A DNA stretch of 64,000 nt, from contig JAVSML010024587.1 of the NCBI GenBank assembly GCA_038503035.1, positions 748,783 to 812,782 on the forward strand, in the 5' to 3' direction. Source of the DNA: Crocodylus rhombifer. Lineage: Eukaryota; Chordata; Crocodylia; Crocodylidae. Positions 44,040-54,337 of this stretch are shown one piece after another. Numbering within the stretch: the first letter of the stretch is position 1; the number at the start of each line of letters is the position of its first letter. Both the position numbers and the translations under genes were made by a program. The notes beneath the pieces are model-generated. The model ran no database searches. It was not told the DNA's origin and saw only the letters and a program-made list of their open reading frames with translations.

Positions 44040-46469
44040 GGTGCATCCAGACAAGCACTCATGTGCCTCTCAAACCCCAAACAGTCCTGGACCATGCCCT
44101 GAGGCAATTGGAGGCTTGGTCCTCCACAGAGATGCTCTGGTAGCCAGCTAGAGCATCTCTATGGCTGTCCCTTGCCCCAGTACTGAAGCACACTGTCTAC
44201 TCATGAGGGGCAGGCAGCAGTGCAAGCTGCAGGGACCTGGATCCGGTTTTGTGCCAGGTAAGTTAAGGATTGGGAGGCTGGAGTGGGGGTGGGGACCGGG
44301 GGGGCGCCCAGATCCAGGTCCTGTTCATTCCCCCACTCCCTGTTTGTTCCCTGGCTCCCTGTTCATTCCCCCCACTCCTGTTTGTTCCCTCCACTTTCCG
44401 CTCACTCTTCTACCTGGCCCCAGCCCCTGCCCCCCACTCACTGGCAGTAGCAGCAGTGGTTGGGGACCGTGGCTCCTGCTTCTTCTATGCCCTAGAGAGG
44501 TCGTATGGGGCCAAGAAACACATCACCTGCCTTCTGGCAGGTGACGGCACCCCCGTCACAGATCCAGGTGATATGTGCCAGCACAAACGGGCCTTCTACG
44601 AAGAGCTCTTCTCCCTGGATCTGACCAATGCTGAAGCCTGTTGGACTTTGTGGGAGGGACTCCCACAGGTCAGTGTGGGTGACCAGGACTAGCTGGAGGC
44701 TCCTTTTACTGTGGCCAAGTTTTTGGCTGCCATCTACCTGATTCCTGGCAGGAAGGTGCTGGGCGTAGACAGGCTGACCACAGAGTTCTACCAGGCCTCC
44801 AGGAGGGGCCTAGCCAGAAGAGACCCCCTGGCCCTGCTGGCTCCCTGCTGGAGTCTTGCCTGCCCCCACAGCAGAGGTCTCAGTCTTTCCTACATCTGGA
44901 GGAGGTCATTTGGACTTCAACTTCGGGGTAGGGGCTGCAAGGGCATGCATCCCCTCAGGGGCTTGCCTGGGATCTGCCCCTATAGTGGGGGCAGATGGAA
45001 GTTCTGTGGGGTCATCTGCCCCCCCCCCAAAGGTTCCTGCCCTGCCATTTCTTCACATAGGGGAAAGGGAAATCAATAAAGAAAAGCAAAAGATACATTG
45101 GGGCTGGTGGATCCAGTAGGAATAGGCTGGGGCTGTGGGGGAGAGGGGGGAAGGAAATGAAGCTCACTGAGCTATAGCCCCACAGGAATGCAAGCAAGCT
45201 ATGCTTGGGGAAGGGGGCCCACACACATACAAGGGCTAGGGAGACTCAAGCTGGCTTACTCAGCCACAAAACAAACACCAGGGCAGGGTGAGTGGACAAC
45301 AGGACTTACCACACAAGGGCAAAACACACAGGGGAGTTGCTGTGGCAGATGTAAAAGATGGCTGGAGCAGTGGAGGTGCTTTGTTTGTGAATGCTCAGTC
45401 CAGAAGCCCATCAGGCCTCCAACTAGACACTCAGCAGCAGGGCAGCAAGCAGGAACACAAACACAGGAGTAGACATGATGAGGCAGCTGTGGGGGAGTGT
45501 AGAGTGCAACAGTCAATTAAGGAAATAATCTGGTGCAGGTGCAGTGTAGGACAGAGCAAGGTGGTGCATCAGGGAATCTCCCTTTCTTCTGAGAGCGGGC
45601 AGCAGCAGAAGAGGTGGTGGTGGCAGCAACAGCAGCAGTGGTAGTAGCCATCCAGTTCAGCCACTGAGGGTGTGCTTTAGGTGAAACTGGAGGTGAAGAT
45701 GGGCAGTGGCCTACCAAGGCAGCTGGGTCAGGCAAGGCACCTTTAGACTCTGGCAGTGATGGTGGGGGAGGAGCCCACAGGCAGGCTCCCTCCCCAGGCT
45801 GTCCCCCGACCATGGCTTGGCGGCAGGCTGGGTAGCAACCTGATCAGGAGTGCAGAAGCTAGGGTGCATTGCTGGGGTGTAGTGCTGGGATGTGGTACAG
45901 TGAGGTGCCCCCCCCAAGGGGGGCAGTGGCAGATGGTGTGCAGCAGAGGACTCCCCATGGGGGGAAGCCAGCAACAGCAGCAGTAGTAGCCCAAGGTAGG
46001 AAGGGGTGTGACCAACTGACCCCCAAAAGATCTGAGAACAAGCCAGCAGCTAGCAGTAGCCAGAGGCAGGAAGGGGCCTGGCCATCTTCTCCCCAGAAGC
46101 TCCTGAGACCATGCTTCCAGCAGCAGCAACAATAGCAACAGCAGCAGCCTGGGACAGGAAGGGGCATGACTATGTTCCTTCCCAGAGGCTCCTCCCCCAG
46201 AAGCTCCTGAGGGCAAGTAGCCCTGAGCTGCTGGCCAGGACAGGTTTTTATACTGCTGGGGCCAGCCCAGGTACTGGCCCTAGGCTCTAGCTCCCTCTGG
46301 CTGCAGATCCGGGAAGAGCCAGTCAGGGTTATTTTGCCCCAAGTGGCACAATTTGCTCCACAACAAAGTTCAGGCACATGCACTGAGGCAAAAAGCCCTA
46401 GCTCAAATTTGTACTGCTTCTATTTGAGCTGTTGTAAGCGCACGAGCTTGTATGCGTGGACGCACCCAA
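44040..46469. mobile_element. Harbinger-type TIR element carrying LINE sequence
   Basis: Left end GGGTGCATCCAGACAAGCAC and inverted right end GGGTGCGTCCACGCATACAA bound 2.43 kb. The trinucleotide AAT on each side is a possible 3-bp target duplication. The right ~280 bp are the family left end inverted (AATTTGCTCCACAACAAAG, TATTTTGCCCCAAGTGGC, and TTTTTATACTGC for the TATA-like site). The left ~150 bp are family right-end sequence (ATGCCCTGAGGC, CAGAGATGCTCTGG). Between them is a Tx1-like LINE fragment (44460-44860) and GC-rich CAG-repeat DNA. No transposase seen. Apart from the LINE piece, frames of 75-174 codons are repeat-driven. Confidence 0.65.
44460..44860 (+). pseudogene. Tx1-like LINE ORF2 fragment
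   Basis: The frame ending at 44692 reads GDRGSCFFYALERSYGAKKH, ITCLLAGDGTPVTDPGDMCQ and FYEELFSLD, then LWEGLPQVSVGDQD and a stop. After the stop, AKFLAAIYLIPGRKVLGVDR and LTTEFYQA follow. In Tx1-type (L1 superfamily) LINEs these are the linker leading into the reverse transcriptase (LWEGLPxVS, then PxGKSPGxDGLTxEFY). The catalytic FADD region is not present, and homology fades after about 44860. It is a dead fragment lying inside a DNA transposon; a second Tx1-like fragment is at 62560-63660. Family assigned from recalled motifs. Confidence 0.7.
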
Positions 46470-47578
46470 TAAGGCTTTACACTCAAATCAGTGGCATTTT
46501 TTCTTTGTTTTTATGCAAACTATCTACTTCTATAAATCATAGTCACTCAATTCTAGAACTCTAGAAAGTGTTCATGGTATCAAGGGTTTGATTTGTATTG
46601 CTTTTGATGAAAATCAGAATGCTGGATAAGTCTGATTTCAACCACCAGTAATCTAAATGTTACAATTGTACAGACTCTGGATACAATGGTGAGGCAGTGA
46701 CCATACAGAGGCCAGTGACAGGGGAGCAGAATCACTTTACATGGATGGGAAAGTGACTGTTAAAAGTGAAGTATGAATATGAAAGAGGATGGAATTAGAG
46801 TTAAGGTGATAGAGAACTATCTCCAACTACAGCCCCAAATGCTGTTCCTGTGTATTGTCATGTTAAATGTCTTGGCAGGGTAAATTAGCCCTCACAGTGC
46901 TTTGCACTAGTGCAACTATAATGCTTTTGGTACCTGAGCCACTGACCTTTGAACAGCATCTACTCAACATGCTGGATAGTGACTGCTACATCTAGAAGAA
47001 AAATAAAATGTGTTATTAATGACACATTACAAAATAATTAAAATTCTCTTTATAAAAGAAACTTTATAAGGACAACAGGATTTGGTGAACTTTACTACCA
47101 GGATTGCTCGTGTATTGTAACTGTAGTGGTTTCAACTGAGTGGTGATCTTGCTGCAAGAGAAGGCAAAATGGAGTGAACTATTTCATAGATTTCATTGAT
47201 ACTTTTCTTTTTTTTTTTTTGGATTTTTGAGCTTCAAATAATAGTGTTTATTTTATTTTTTTTCTTTAGAGGACTAAAGGATGCCTTTTAACATATATCA
47301 AATACAAATGATTCAGCAAAGCACACACAGATCATAGTTTTGTTTCTTCATGTCTGCTGTAAGAAAAGCATAAAAATAGGAAAATAGAGACAAGTTCATT
47401 ACATGTATTATTTGCTTCCTCATTATTATATACACAGCCTTTACACATCAAAATATGACTTTAGTAGAAATAAAAATATAGACCTTATTTAAACACAACA
47501 AACTGAACAGAAAAAATCCATAGAAATTAAAAGGAAGAAGAAATTATATATTATCATTGTCAGTGGGTATGTCTAATA
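46470..47578. other. AT-rich non-coding DNA
   Basis: No gene or repeat recognised; contains a T-rich run near 47207-47222. Confidence 0.5.
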
Positions 47579-48639
47579 GGCTCCAGTCCCTGTCCCCCTC
47601 TTCACTTCCTGCCATATCTTGATGTTAAATAAAAATAAAAAAGAATGGGGAGGCCAACAGTCAGTCTAGTCTATACAAAATCACAAGTTCAGTAAGACTT
47701 GTTGCACAGGGCTCCACCTTCCCTACACCCTAATCTCACCACTCCTGGCTGGGTTAGTGTTTATATCTCTTCTGTACACGCGGCCAGTTCTTTTATTCTC
47801 TGCACTCATTGACTCAATTTTGCATCACACACAGTCAGCAATGCTCTCCATGTTCAATTCAACTTCACAGGTATATTCCTCCCTCAGAGGAATTAGTCTT
47901 CAATCCATACTTATACAAATCACTCTGCCCTCAGAGGAATTATCACTCTTTAGTCAGTCCTTACAGAAATCACTCCAGGGGGTGGGCCCGCTCTCAATTA
48001 ATTATCCCCTGCTCACAAGTCTTTATAAATTGGGTTTTCTCCAACCACCTACTCTTGGCTCATGTTAAACTGACACACCAGCTCCTGCTTACTCAACTGA
48101 CTCTTTCTTTCTTCCCTGCTCTGATTCCTCAGCAAGCAAGCAATCCCTCACTTCTGAAGATTGTCCTTTCTAGCAGGGTTCCTGTGTATCTGACCCCTGC
48201 TTCCCTATCCCAGGCTCGACACCTCGTCCAGCCACCTGGAGATGGTTGGCCACCTGGACTCACCATGTTGGCTCTCCTCCTGGCTCCTCTGGTCCTTGGG
48301 GCTCCTGGATCTGCTTTGGCTCCACGCTGGCTCTGCTCCAGCTCTCCTCCATGCCTCCACACTGACTGTGGTGCAGCCTGCACCCAGCTGCACACAACCC
48401 TTTCTGAGGGAAGTGAACCATCCAGCTTTCCTTCTGGTTTTCCGGGTCTCCAAGCCAATCCACACCAGCTCCTCATGTGCACTGCAGCAGGTGTCAGGAA
48501 GTCATCTTCCTTCCCCAGCAGAATCCTGACCATAGCTTTCGGCAGGTACAGCTAGCCAGCTCCATATCTGGGTAAGTTTGTTCTCCTGGTGCTCATGTCT
48601 TCTCTCTGGAGCAGGGGCTGGGGATGGCTCCCTGTTACA
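47579..48639 (-). mobile_element. Possible LTR-like repeat
   Basis: On the minus strand the block starts TGTAACAGGGAGCCATCC (from 48639) and runs about 1 kb, ending in the shared module at 47607-47650. TG...CA style and composition suggest an LTR, but I could not find a target duplication (GTAAT on the right has no left partner) or a second copy. Within it, CCCTCAGAGGAATTA occurs at about 47881 and 47929, part of a ~48-bp tandem duplication. Frames up to 248 codons on the plus strand and 134 on the minus show no domain. Confidence 0.3.
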
Positions 48640-49930
48640 GTAATTTTCAATATTTTTCCCTTTAAAGTCTCTTACAAGATAATCTATTTCTCAGCATTAA
48701 CATGTCTTACAATGTGCTGCAAAGATTGTAATAAAAAAGCTGTGGATGATACATAAAAATCAATGGCAAAACTAGATGGGGCACACACTAGTTTAAAGGG
48801 GATGGAAAAAAATGGTTGGTGCTACAACCACACATCCCTGGTGCTACATGATGAGGGCACAACAGCTGTTGCAAATTGCCACTGCCCCCATGTAATGCAA
48901 CTGCTCCAGACGTTCAGTTCCATTATTACGCTTCTGCATAAAATCTTGAATTAAAATAGTTGATATGCAAGTTAAAATGTACTGAGAGTATACTTCTCTT
49001 ATGCAAGAGCTGTTTCTCATGCACTGTTGGTTTTGGTCCATTAAAAATAGCATACATATTTAAGTCAGGAATATTGTGGGATTTTGCTTTCAAGTGTTCA
49101 GCTTATAAATACCTATAGTGGTGTAACAGAGAGGCTGCTATTTATGCACAGGTCAATCACATATTTTGTTTGTTTAAAGTACTTTATTAACTCGGATACA
49201 GCCTGTCTTGTACATTTTTCCAAGGAAACCCTGTAAAAATCAACACACAATCAAAGAAATGGTGTGCAATACATAAACACAGTGTAATGTATTTATGAAT
49301 CGAGCCCTAAAATCTGGTCATTAAAGAGCACTTGAGATTTCCACAGCTATATTTTTCAGGTATATTTTAGGCTCCTTTTGGATATTTTTCAGTTTTCCAG
49401 TTGTGTGTGTGTGTGTGTGTGTGCGTGCGTGTGTGCGTGCAAGCGCATGCGCGCACGCGTGTGGAGCTTCTCTCTCATTAGTTGTACCTTCAAGGGCAGT
49501 TATTAGCTGTAAGTAAATATTTATGAACTTTAGCTCCTACTTAAAAAACTAGTAGTAAAATAAAGCTTTTTATGCATGGTACAAAAAGATGCAGCTGCAT
49601 TCATGTAATACTTTCTATGCTTGCTTGGCAAATAGACCTCCAAGCTGAGAACCTGGACCACAATTTTTTCACAGTGACACAGCTCCACACCATGCCTGAC
49701 ACTGACCTAATGCTTCAATGTACCCCATCAGATTAATACCCAGAGCCTCCTTCCAGAGAACAGTAGCATTGGCATGAGGCAGTCAGTTTCTTTCCAATGC
49801 CTGTGCACAAAAAGCTGTTGTCAGAATGGACCCTGGAATGAAAACGTGTCACAGGCCTTATAGACTATGGTATGACAATATTATAATATGCCCTTAATTC
49901 AGTTTAATTGCAATAAAATTACTCAAAATT
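48640..49930. other. AT-rich non-coding DNA with alternating purine-pyrimidine tract
   Basis: No gene recognised apart from the dinucleotide tract at 49402-49462. Confidence 0.5.
49402..49462. repeat. (TG)n/(CG) tract, Z-DNA-prone
   Basis: A TG run with interspersed CG steps (49402-49441) is followed after an AA break by GCGCATGCGCGCACGCGTGTG (21 bases, 49442-49462 region). Strict purine-pyrimidine alternation with CG steps is the classical Z-DNA-forming pattern. Confidence 0.85.
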
Positions 49931-50530
49931 CATCTTCCTCAGGTGACCAAATCATCGGTCATCCCTGGTGCTGTATTGTTTTTGATCTGAGTGATAGCAT
50001 GCCAGACTCCAGTGAAGGATGGGGCATCAGCAAGAGATTCTATTACTGGGTGTTGAGGGATATACTTGATGGTGACAGCTGAGACCTCAGATTCATGGCT
50101 GAGTAGAGTCTTGAAGTGCACCTTCCAGTATTACTTGGTGGATACATCGTCTGTGAGAAGGGTGGAGGTGTCCTGGGATTACCGAGTGGCTGGGCCACTG
50201 GACCATGGCCCATGGATGGCTTTTATTGCTTGAAAGAAGCTTCTCATGTCATGTTGGTCAGAGAAACTCTGGATCTCCATGGCCTTTGTTTGCTATCACT
50301 GGTTCTCGATGTCCTGTAGCCTCCTCTGAACTACAGCTGAGCTAGTGGAAAGCTTCTAATTTCTGCTGGTTGGAGGGTTCATTTTACCAACTGCAGAATG
50401 CAGCTCTTTTCTGATGTGCTAGGATTTCCTTGCTGTTCTTGTCAAACCAATCCTGATGATGATAAGTGGAGTAACCAGTTGATTCAGCGCATGCCTTATG
50501 AAAAACATTCTTAAGCTCCTCCCAGTATGC
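49930..50530 (-). pseudogene. Old LINE ORF2 relic (endonuclease-RT linker)
   Basis: The minus strand reads (with stops) AIHGPWSSGPAT, DTSTLLTDDVSTK, YWKVHFKTLLSHESEVSAVT, then IPQHPVIESLADAPSF and AITQIKNNTAPGMTDD. Non-LTR retrotransposons commonly have this pattern between endonuclease and reverse transcriptase: GSTLLTDKE..., RWxEHFxxLLN, PQxPV...L..PPS, AIxQLKNGKAPGxDGI. Frames are broken by several stops, and nothing of the RT core is left. It is not CR1 or Tx1 by wording; RTE/L2-like is possible. Non-functional. Confidence 0.6.
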
Positions 50531-50557
50531 CTGTCCAAATAGAGGAGAGCAAATAGT

Positions 50558-50593
50558 AAATTACTGACTACATTTAAATTACTGACTACATTT
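50558..50593. repeat. 18-bp perfect tandem duplication
   Basis: AAATTACTGACTACATTT occurs twice back to back (50558-50575, 50576-50593). Confidence 0.9.
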
Positions 50594-51329
50594 ATCTTTA
50601 TTTGGAGTAGTTCTGAATGTTACACTGTTTTTCCAAATGTTTTAGTTACCAGGTCACATTAAATTGTTGAATTGGGGAGTTCAGTCCCTGCTGAAATAAC
50701 AAAGGTTTTTTTTATCTACAGTTTAAGTGCTAAAATATAAACTAATATAAATAAAACCTAATAAAACTGATTTGGAAAAATGCTAAAAAGGTAAAAAAAA
50801 TTGGAGGGACAGTCCACATTATTAATGTAGCTGGACTTCGTAGCATATTTCTTCTAATTGGAATGTACATCTTAAAAGCACAGTTGGGCTTCTTCTTCAA
50901 ATGCAAAACTCCTTCTCAAACTTCTACAGATTTAATGTGATATCAAATCATTAGCCTTTGCATGAACAAATACAGCTCACATCATTAAGAGGTTCTACGT
51001 TTGTGCCCATGCATTTTTAGTTCTAAATTACTAACCAGCAGCAGCGATTAGCACTCTTCAGGCCATATAGAAGTTTCTCTGATCTCACATCTGTGTACAT
51101 CTGTCTACAAAGGAGACTGACCACATAGACCTTAATGTTATATGCATTAAGAACAACTTTTTCTCTGTTGAAGTCAATGGGAATGTTATTTTGCATTATT
51201 ACATCCTTAAATTTCTCTCTCTCTCTGTCTCACCTCCAAGTTCAGAAATATGCCTATGTCTCTTATAGGGATATTATTTACCTGTGATACTGATATTTTG
51301 AGTCTGATTATTTAAAATGACAGTATTTC
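50594..51329. other. AT-rich non-coding DNA
   Basis: Nothing recognised. Confidence 0.5.
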
Positions 51330-51425
51330 ATAGTCATAGACATAGACATAGACATCAGGGCTGGAAGGGACCTCGGAAATCATTGAGTCCAGCCCCCTGC
51401 CCAAAGGGCAGGAAGTCAGCTGGGG

Positions 51426-54221
51426 TCATAGGATCCCAGCAAGATAAGCATCCAATTTGCTCTTGAAGGTGTTCAATGTAGGTGCTTGAACCACCTCCGC
51501 TGGCAGACTGTTCCAGACCTTGGGGGCTGGGACAGTAAAGAAATTCTTCCTTATGTCCAGCCTGAAACGGTCTTGCAGGAGTTTGTGACTGTTCAACCTA
51601 GTCATCCCTTGGGGTGCTCTGGTGAACAGACGTTCCCCCAGATCCTGGTGGTCACCCCTGATAAACTTACAGGTGGCCATCAGATCACCCCTGAGCCTAC
51701 GCTTTTCCAGGCTAAAGAGTGCCATGTCTCTCAGCCTATCATCATAAGATCTGTTTTCCTGACCTCTGATCATGCACGTGGCTCTCCTCTGGACTCTCTC
51801 AAGCTTCTCCACATCCTTTTTGAATTGTGGAGCCCAAAACTGGACACAGTACTCCAGCTGTGGCCTCACCAAGGCCGAGTACAAGGGGAGAATGACGTCC
51901 CAGGATTTGCTCGAGAAGCATCTATGGATGCAAGCCAGCGTTTTGGTCGCTTTACTAGCCGCAGCATTGCATTGCAGGCTCATGTTCCTCTTGTGGTCAA
52001 TGATGACCCCCAAGTCTCTTTCTTCTGTAGTGCTATCCAACATAGCACTGCCGAGCCTATAAGGATGCTGCAGGTTTTTCCTCCCAAGGTGGACAACCTT
52101 GCATTTTTCGGTGTTAAACACCATGAGGTTCTCGTCTGCCCATTTGCTGAGCTTGTCCAGGTCAGCCTGGATCACCCGCCTGTCTTCTGGCGTGGATGCT
52201 TTGCCCCAAAGTTTGGTGTCATCGGCGAACTTGGCCAGTCCACTCCTGACTCCAGTGTCCACATCATTAATGAAAATGTTGAACAGGATGGGTCCAAGGA
52301 CAGAACCTTGAGGGACCCCACTGGTCACAGGGCACCACAATGAGTTACTGCCATCAATTACAACCCTCTGGGTCCGACCACGGAGCCAATTTCCCAGCCA
52401 GCAGATCGTGGTGGAGCCAAGGCCACAACTGGGCAGTTTGGCCAAGAGGTGATGATGGGATACCAGATCAAAAGCTTTTTTGAAGTCAAGATATATGACA
52501 TCAATCTCTTCTCCCTTGTCCAGGCGATAGGTCACCTGGTCATAGAAGGAAATGAGATTGGTCAAACAAGACCTACCCGCAACAAACCCATGCTGGCTAT
52601 CCCTTAGAATGTTAGCCTGGGCCAGTCCATCAAGGATGGCCTCCTTAATAAACTTTTCTAAGATCTTCCCCAGGATAGAAGTCAGGCTAATGGGCCTGTA
52701 GTTAGCCGGATCCACTCTCCTCCCTTTCTTGAAGATCGGCACCACATTGGCTTTCTTCCAGTCTTTGGACACTTCACCAGAGCACCAGGAGTTTTCAAAG
52801 ATCTGTGCCAGGGGCCGGGCTATGACGCTCACCAGCTCCTTGAGTACCCTGGGGTGCAGATTGTCAGGGCCGGCTGACTTGAAGGTATCCAGCTTCTCAA
52901 GATGTTCCTTCACGAGGTCAACATTTATGGAGGGTAGAGGATCCCCATCACCCAGATCTCCCTGTCCCATAGCAGGCATGGGCATCCCATGGGACTGATG
53001 AAAGACTGACACAAAGTACCTATTTAATAGGTTGGCTTTTTCCTGGGCGTCAGTTGTCAGTTGCCCCATCTGGTTTAGCAGGGGTCCAACGTTGCCCTTG
53101 CTTTTCCTCTGGCTCCCCACATATCTGAAAAAGGACTTTTTGTTGTCCTTGATGCTTGAAGCTAGTTGGAGTTCAGTTGCAGCCTTGGCTTTCCTGGTTT
53201 GCTCCCTGCAGGACCGGACCAGTGCAGAATAATCCTCCTTGGAGGTGAATCCCGTCCTCCATCCTTTGTAGGCTTTCCTTTTTAGCTGCAGGAGGTCCGC
53301 TAGGTACCTGGAGAGCCAGGGGGGCTGCTGTGCCTTCTTGCTGCCTTTCCTCCGTGTTGTAATAGATTTAGCTTGTGCATTGAGGATCGCTTCCTTGAGA
53401 AGCAGCCACTCTTCTTGAACTCCCATCTCCTTGGGGTCATGGTCCCTAAGGGCCTGACCAACAAGCCTCCTGAGCTTGTCAAAGTCGGCTTTTCTGAAGT
53501 CAAGGACTTCTGTGTTGCTGACTGACTTGCCAGCTTTACGGCGGATGGTGAAGGTGATCAGCTCGTGGTCGCTGTCACCCAGCTTCCCATCGATCACTAG
53601 GTCGCCGATTAGGTCGTCCCCCGTAGCCAGTACCAGGTCGAGCAGCGATTTGCCTCTCGTTGGCCCATAGACTTCTTGAGTCAGGTAGAGGTCATCCATG
53701 CACGAGAGAAAGCTTTGCGACCGCTCGGATTTTGCTGAGTGATCTCCCCACGAGATGTCCGGGTAATTGAAGTCCCCCATGACAACCAAGGTCCTGGAGC
53801 AAGCGGCCTCAGTCAGTTCCCGGGCAAACTCCTGGTCAAGCTCAGGACTTTGAGTGGGAGGTCTGTAGTAGACTCCCACCGTTGTGTCCCGTGTGCCGTA
53901 TTTCCCACAAATTTTTCCCCAGAGGGTCTCTAGCTGTCCATGCCGGTCGCCAACATCAGCTTGCAGGGACATGTAGTTTTCCTTCACATAGAGAGCTACA
54001 CCCCCGCCCCTTTTGTCAACACGATCCCTCCTGTACAGGGTATAGCCCTCTATACCCATGGTCCAGTCATGGGTGGAGTCCCACCAGGTCTCCGTTATCC
54101 CAATGACGTCATAATTCTTTGCACTGAGCAGGAGGACGAGCTCCTCCTGCTTGTTGCCCAGGCTCCTGGCATTAGTGTACAGGCAGGCAAGTGTGGCCTT
54201 GGGGGCTCTTGCCTTGCCCAC
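51426..54221 (-). CDS. CR1 ORF2, endonuclease-reverse transcriptase, 931 aa, uninterrupted
   Basis: A single open frame of 931 codons, full length for a CR1 ORF2. Residues 1-230 form the apurinic-type endonuclease that nicks target DNA: YTNARS (15-20), ITETWW (42-47), VGVYYRPP (115-122), MGDFN (148-152), GDSDHE (215-220). Residues ~240-480 are the linker. The reverse transcriptase follows: [14 protein letters not shown] (487-500), YLDFKKAFD (577-585), [11 protein letters not shown] (634-644) and the catalytic FADD (665-668). The rest is the C-terminal domain with [15 protein letters not shown]. All expected catalytic motifs are present. The ATG lies 117 bp downstream of the ORF1 stop (54338), the normal order. 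With the element lacking its 5' UTR, expression is doubtful. Intact length suggests recent insertion. Confidence 0.85.
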   Translation of the reverse strand: MGKARAPKATLACLYTNARSLGNKQEELVLLLSAKNYDVIGITETWWDSTHDWTMGIEGYTLYRRDRVDKRGGGVALYVKENYMSLQADVGDRHGQLETLWGKICGKYGTRDTTVGVYYRPPTQSPELDQEFARELTEAACSRTLVVMGDFNYPDISWGDHSAKSERSQSFLSCMDDLYLTQEVYGPTRGKSLLDLVLATGDDLIGDLVIDGKLGDSDHELITFTIRRKAGKSVSNTEVLDFRKADFDKLRRLVGQALRDHDPKEMGVQEEWLLLKEAILNAQAKSITTRRKGSKKAQQPPWLSRYLADLLQLKRKAYKGWRTGFTSKEDYSALVRSCREQTRKAKAATELQLASSIKDNKKSFFRYVGSQRKSKGNVGPLLNQMGQLTTDAQEKANLLNRYFVSVFHQSHGMPMPAMGQGDLGDGDPLPSINVDLVKEHLEKLDTFKSAGPDNLHPRVLKELVSVIARPLAQIFENSWCSGEVSKDWKKANVVPIFKKGRRVDPANYRPISLTSILGKILEKFIKEAILDGLAQANILRDSQHGFVAGRSCLTNLISFYDQVTYRLDKGEEIDVIYLDFKKAFDLVSHHHLLAKLPSCGLGSTTICWLGNWLRGRTQRVVIDGSNSLWCPVTSGVPQGSVLGPILFNIFINDVDTGVRSGLAKFADDTKLWGKASTPEDRRVIQADLDKLSKWADENLMVFNTEKCKVVHLGRKNLQHPYRLGSAMLDSTTEERDLGVIIDHKRNMSLQCNAAASKATKTLACIHRCFSSKSWDVILPLYSALVRPQLEYCVQFWAPQFKKDVEKLERVQRRATCMIRGQENRSYDDRLRDMALFSLEKRRLRGDLMATCKFIRGDHQDLGERLFTRAPQGMTRLNSHKLLQDRFRLDIRKNFFTVPAPKVWNSLPAEVVQAPTLNTFKSKLDAYLAGIL

Positions 54222-54337
54222 AGATTGTGCCAGGGCTGGGGCAGGGGTGGGCTCCCTTAACTGCCTTGGTCTGCTGGCTTTGCAAGGGTCGCTCAGCAGG
54301 CCAGCAGTGGCAGTAGTCCCCCCATCCCCCAGCGGGC

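Noticed and set aside
47809..48555. 248-codon plus-strand frame
   Set aside because: Ser/Leu-rich pyrimidine-biased sequence with a tandem duplication in it; no domain, and the block is probably an LTR-like repeat on the other strand.
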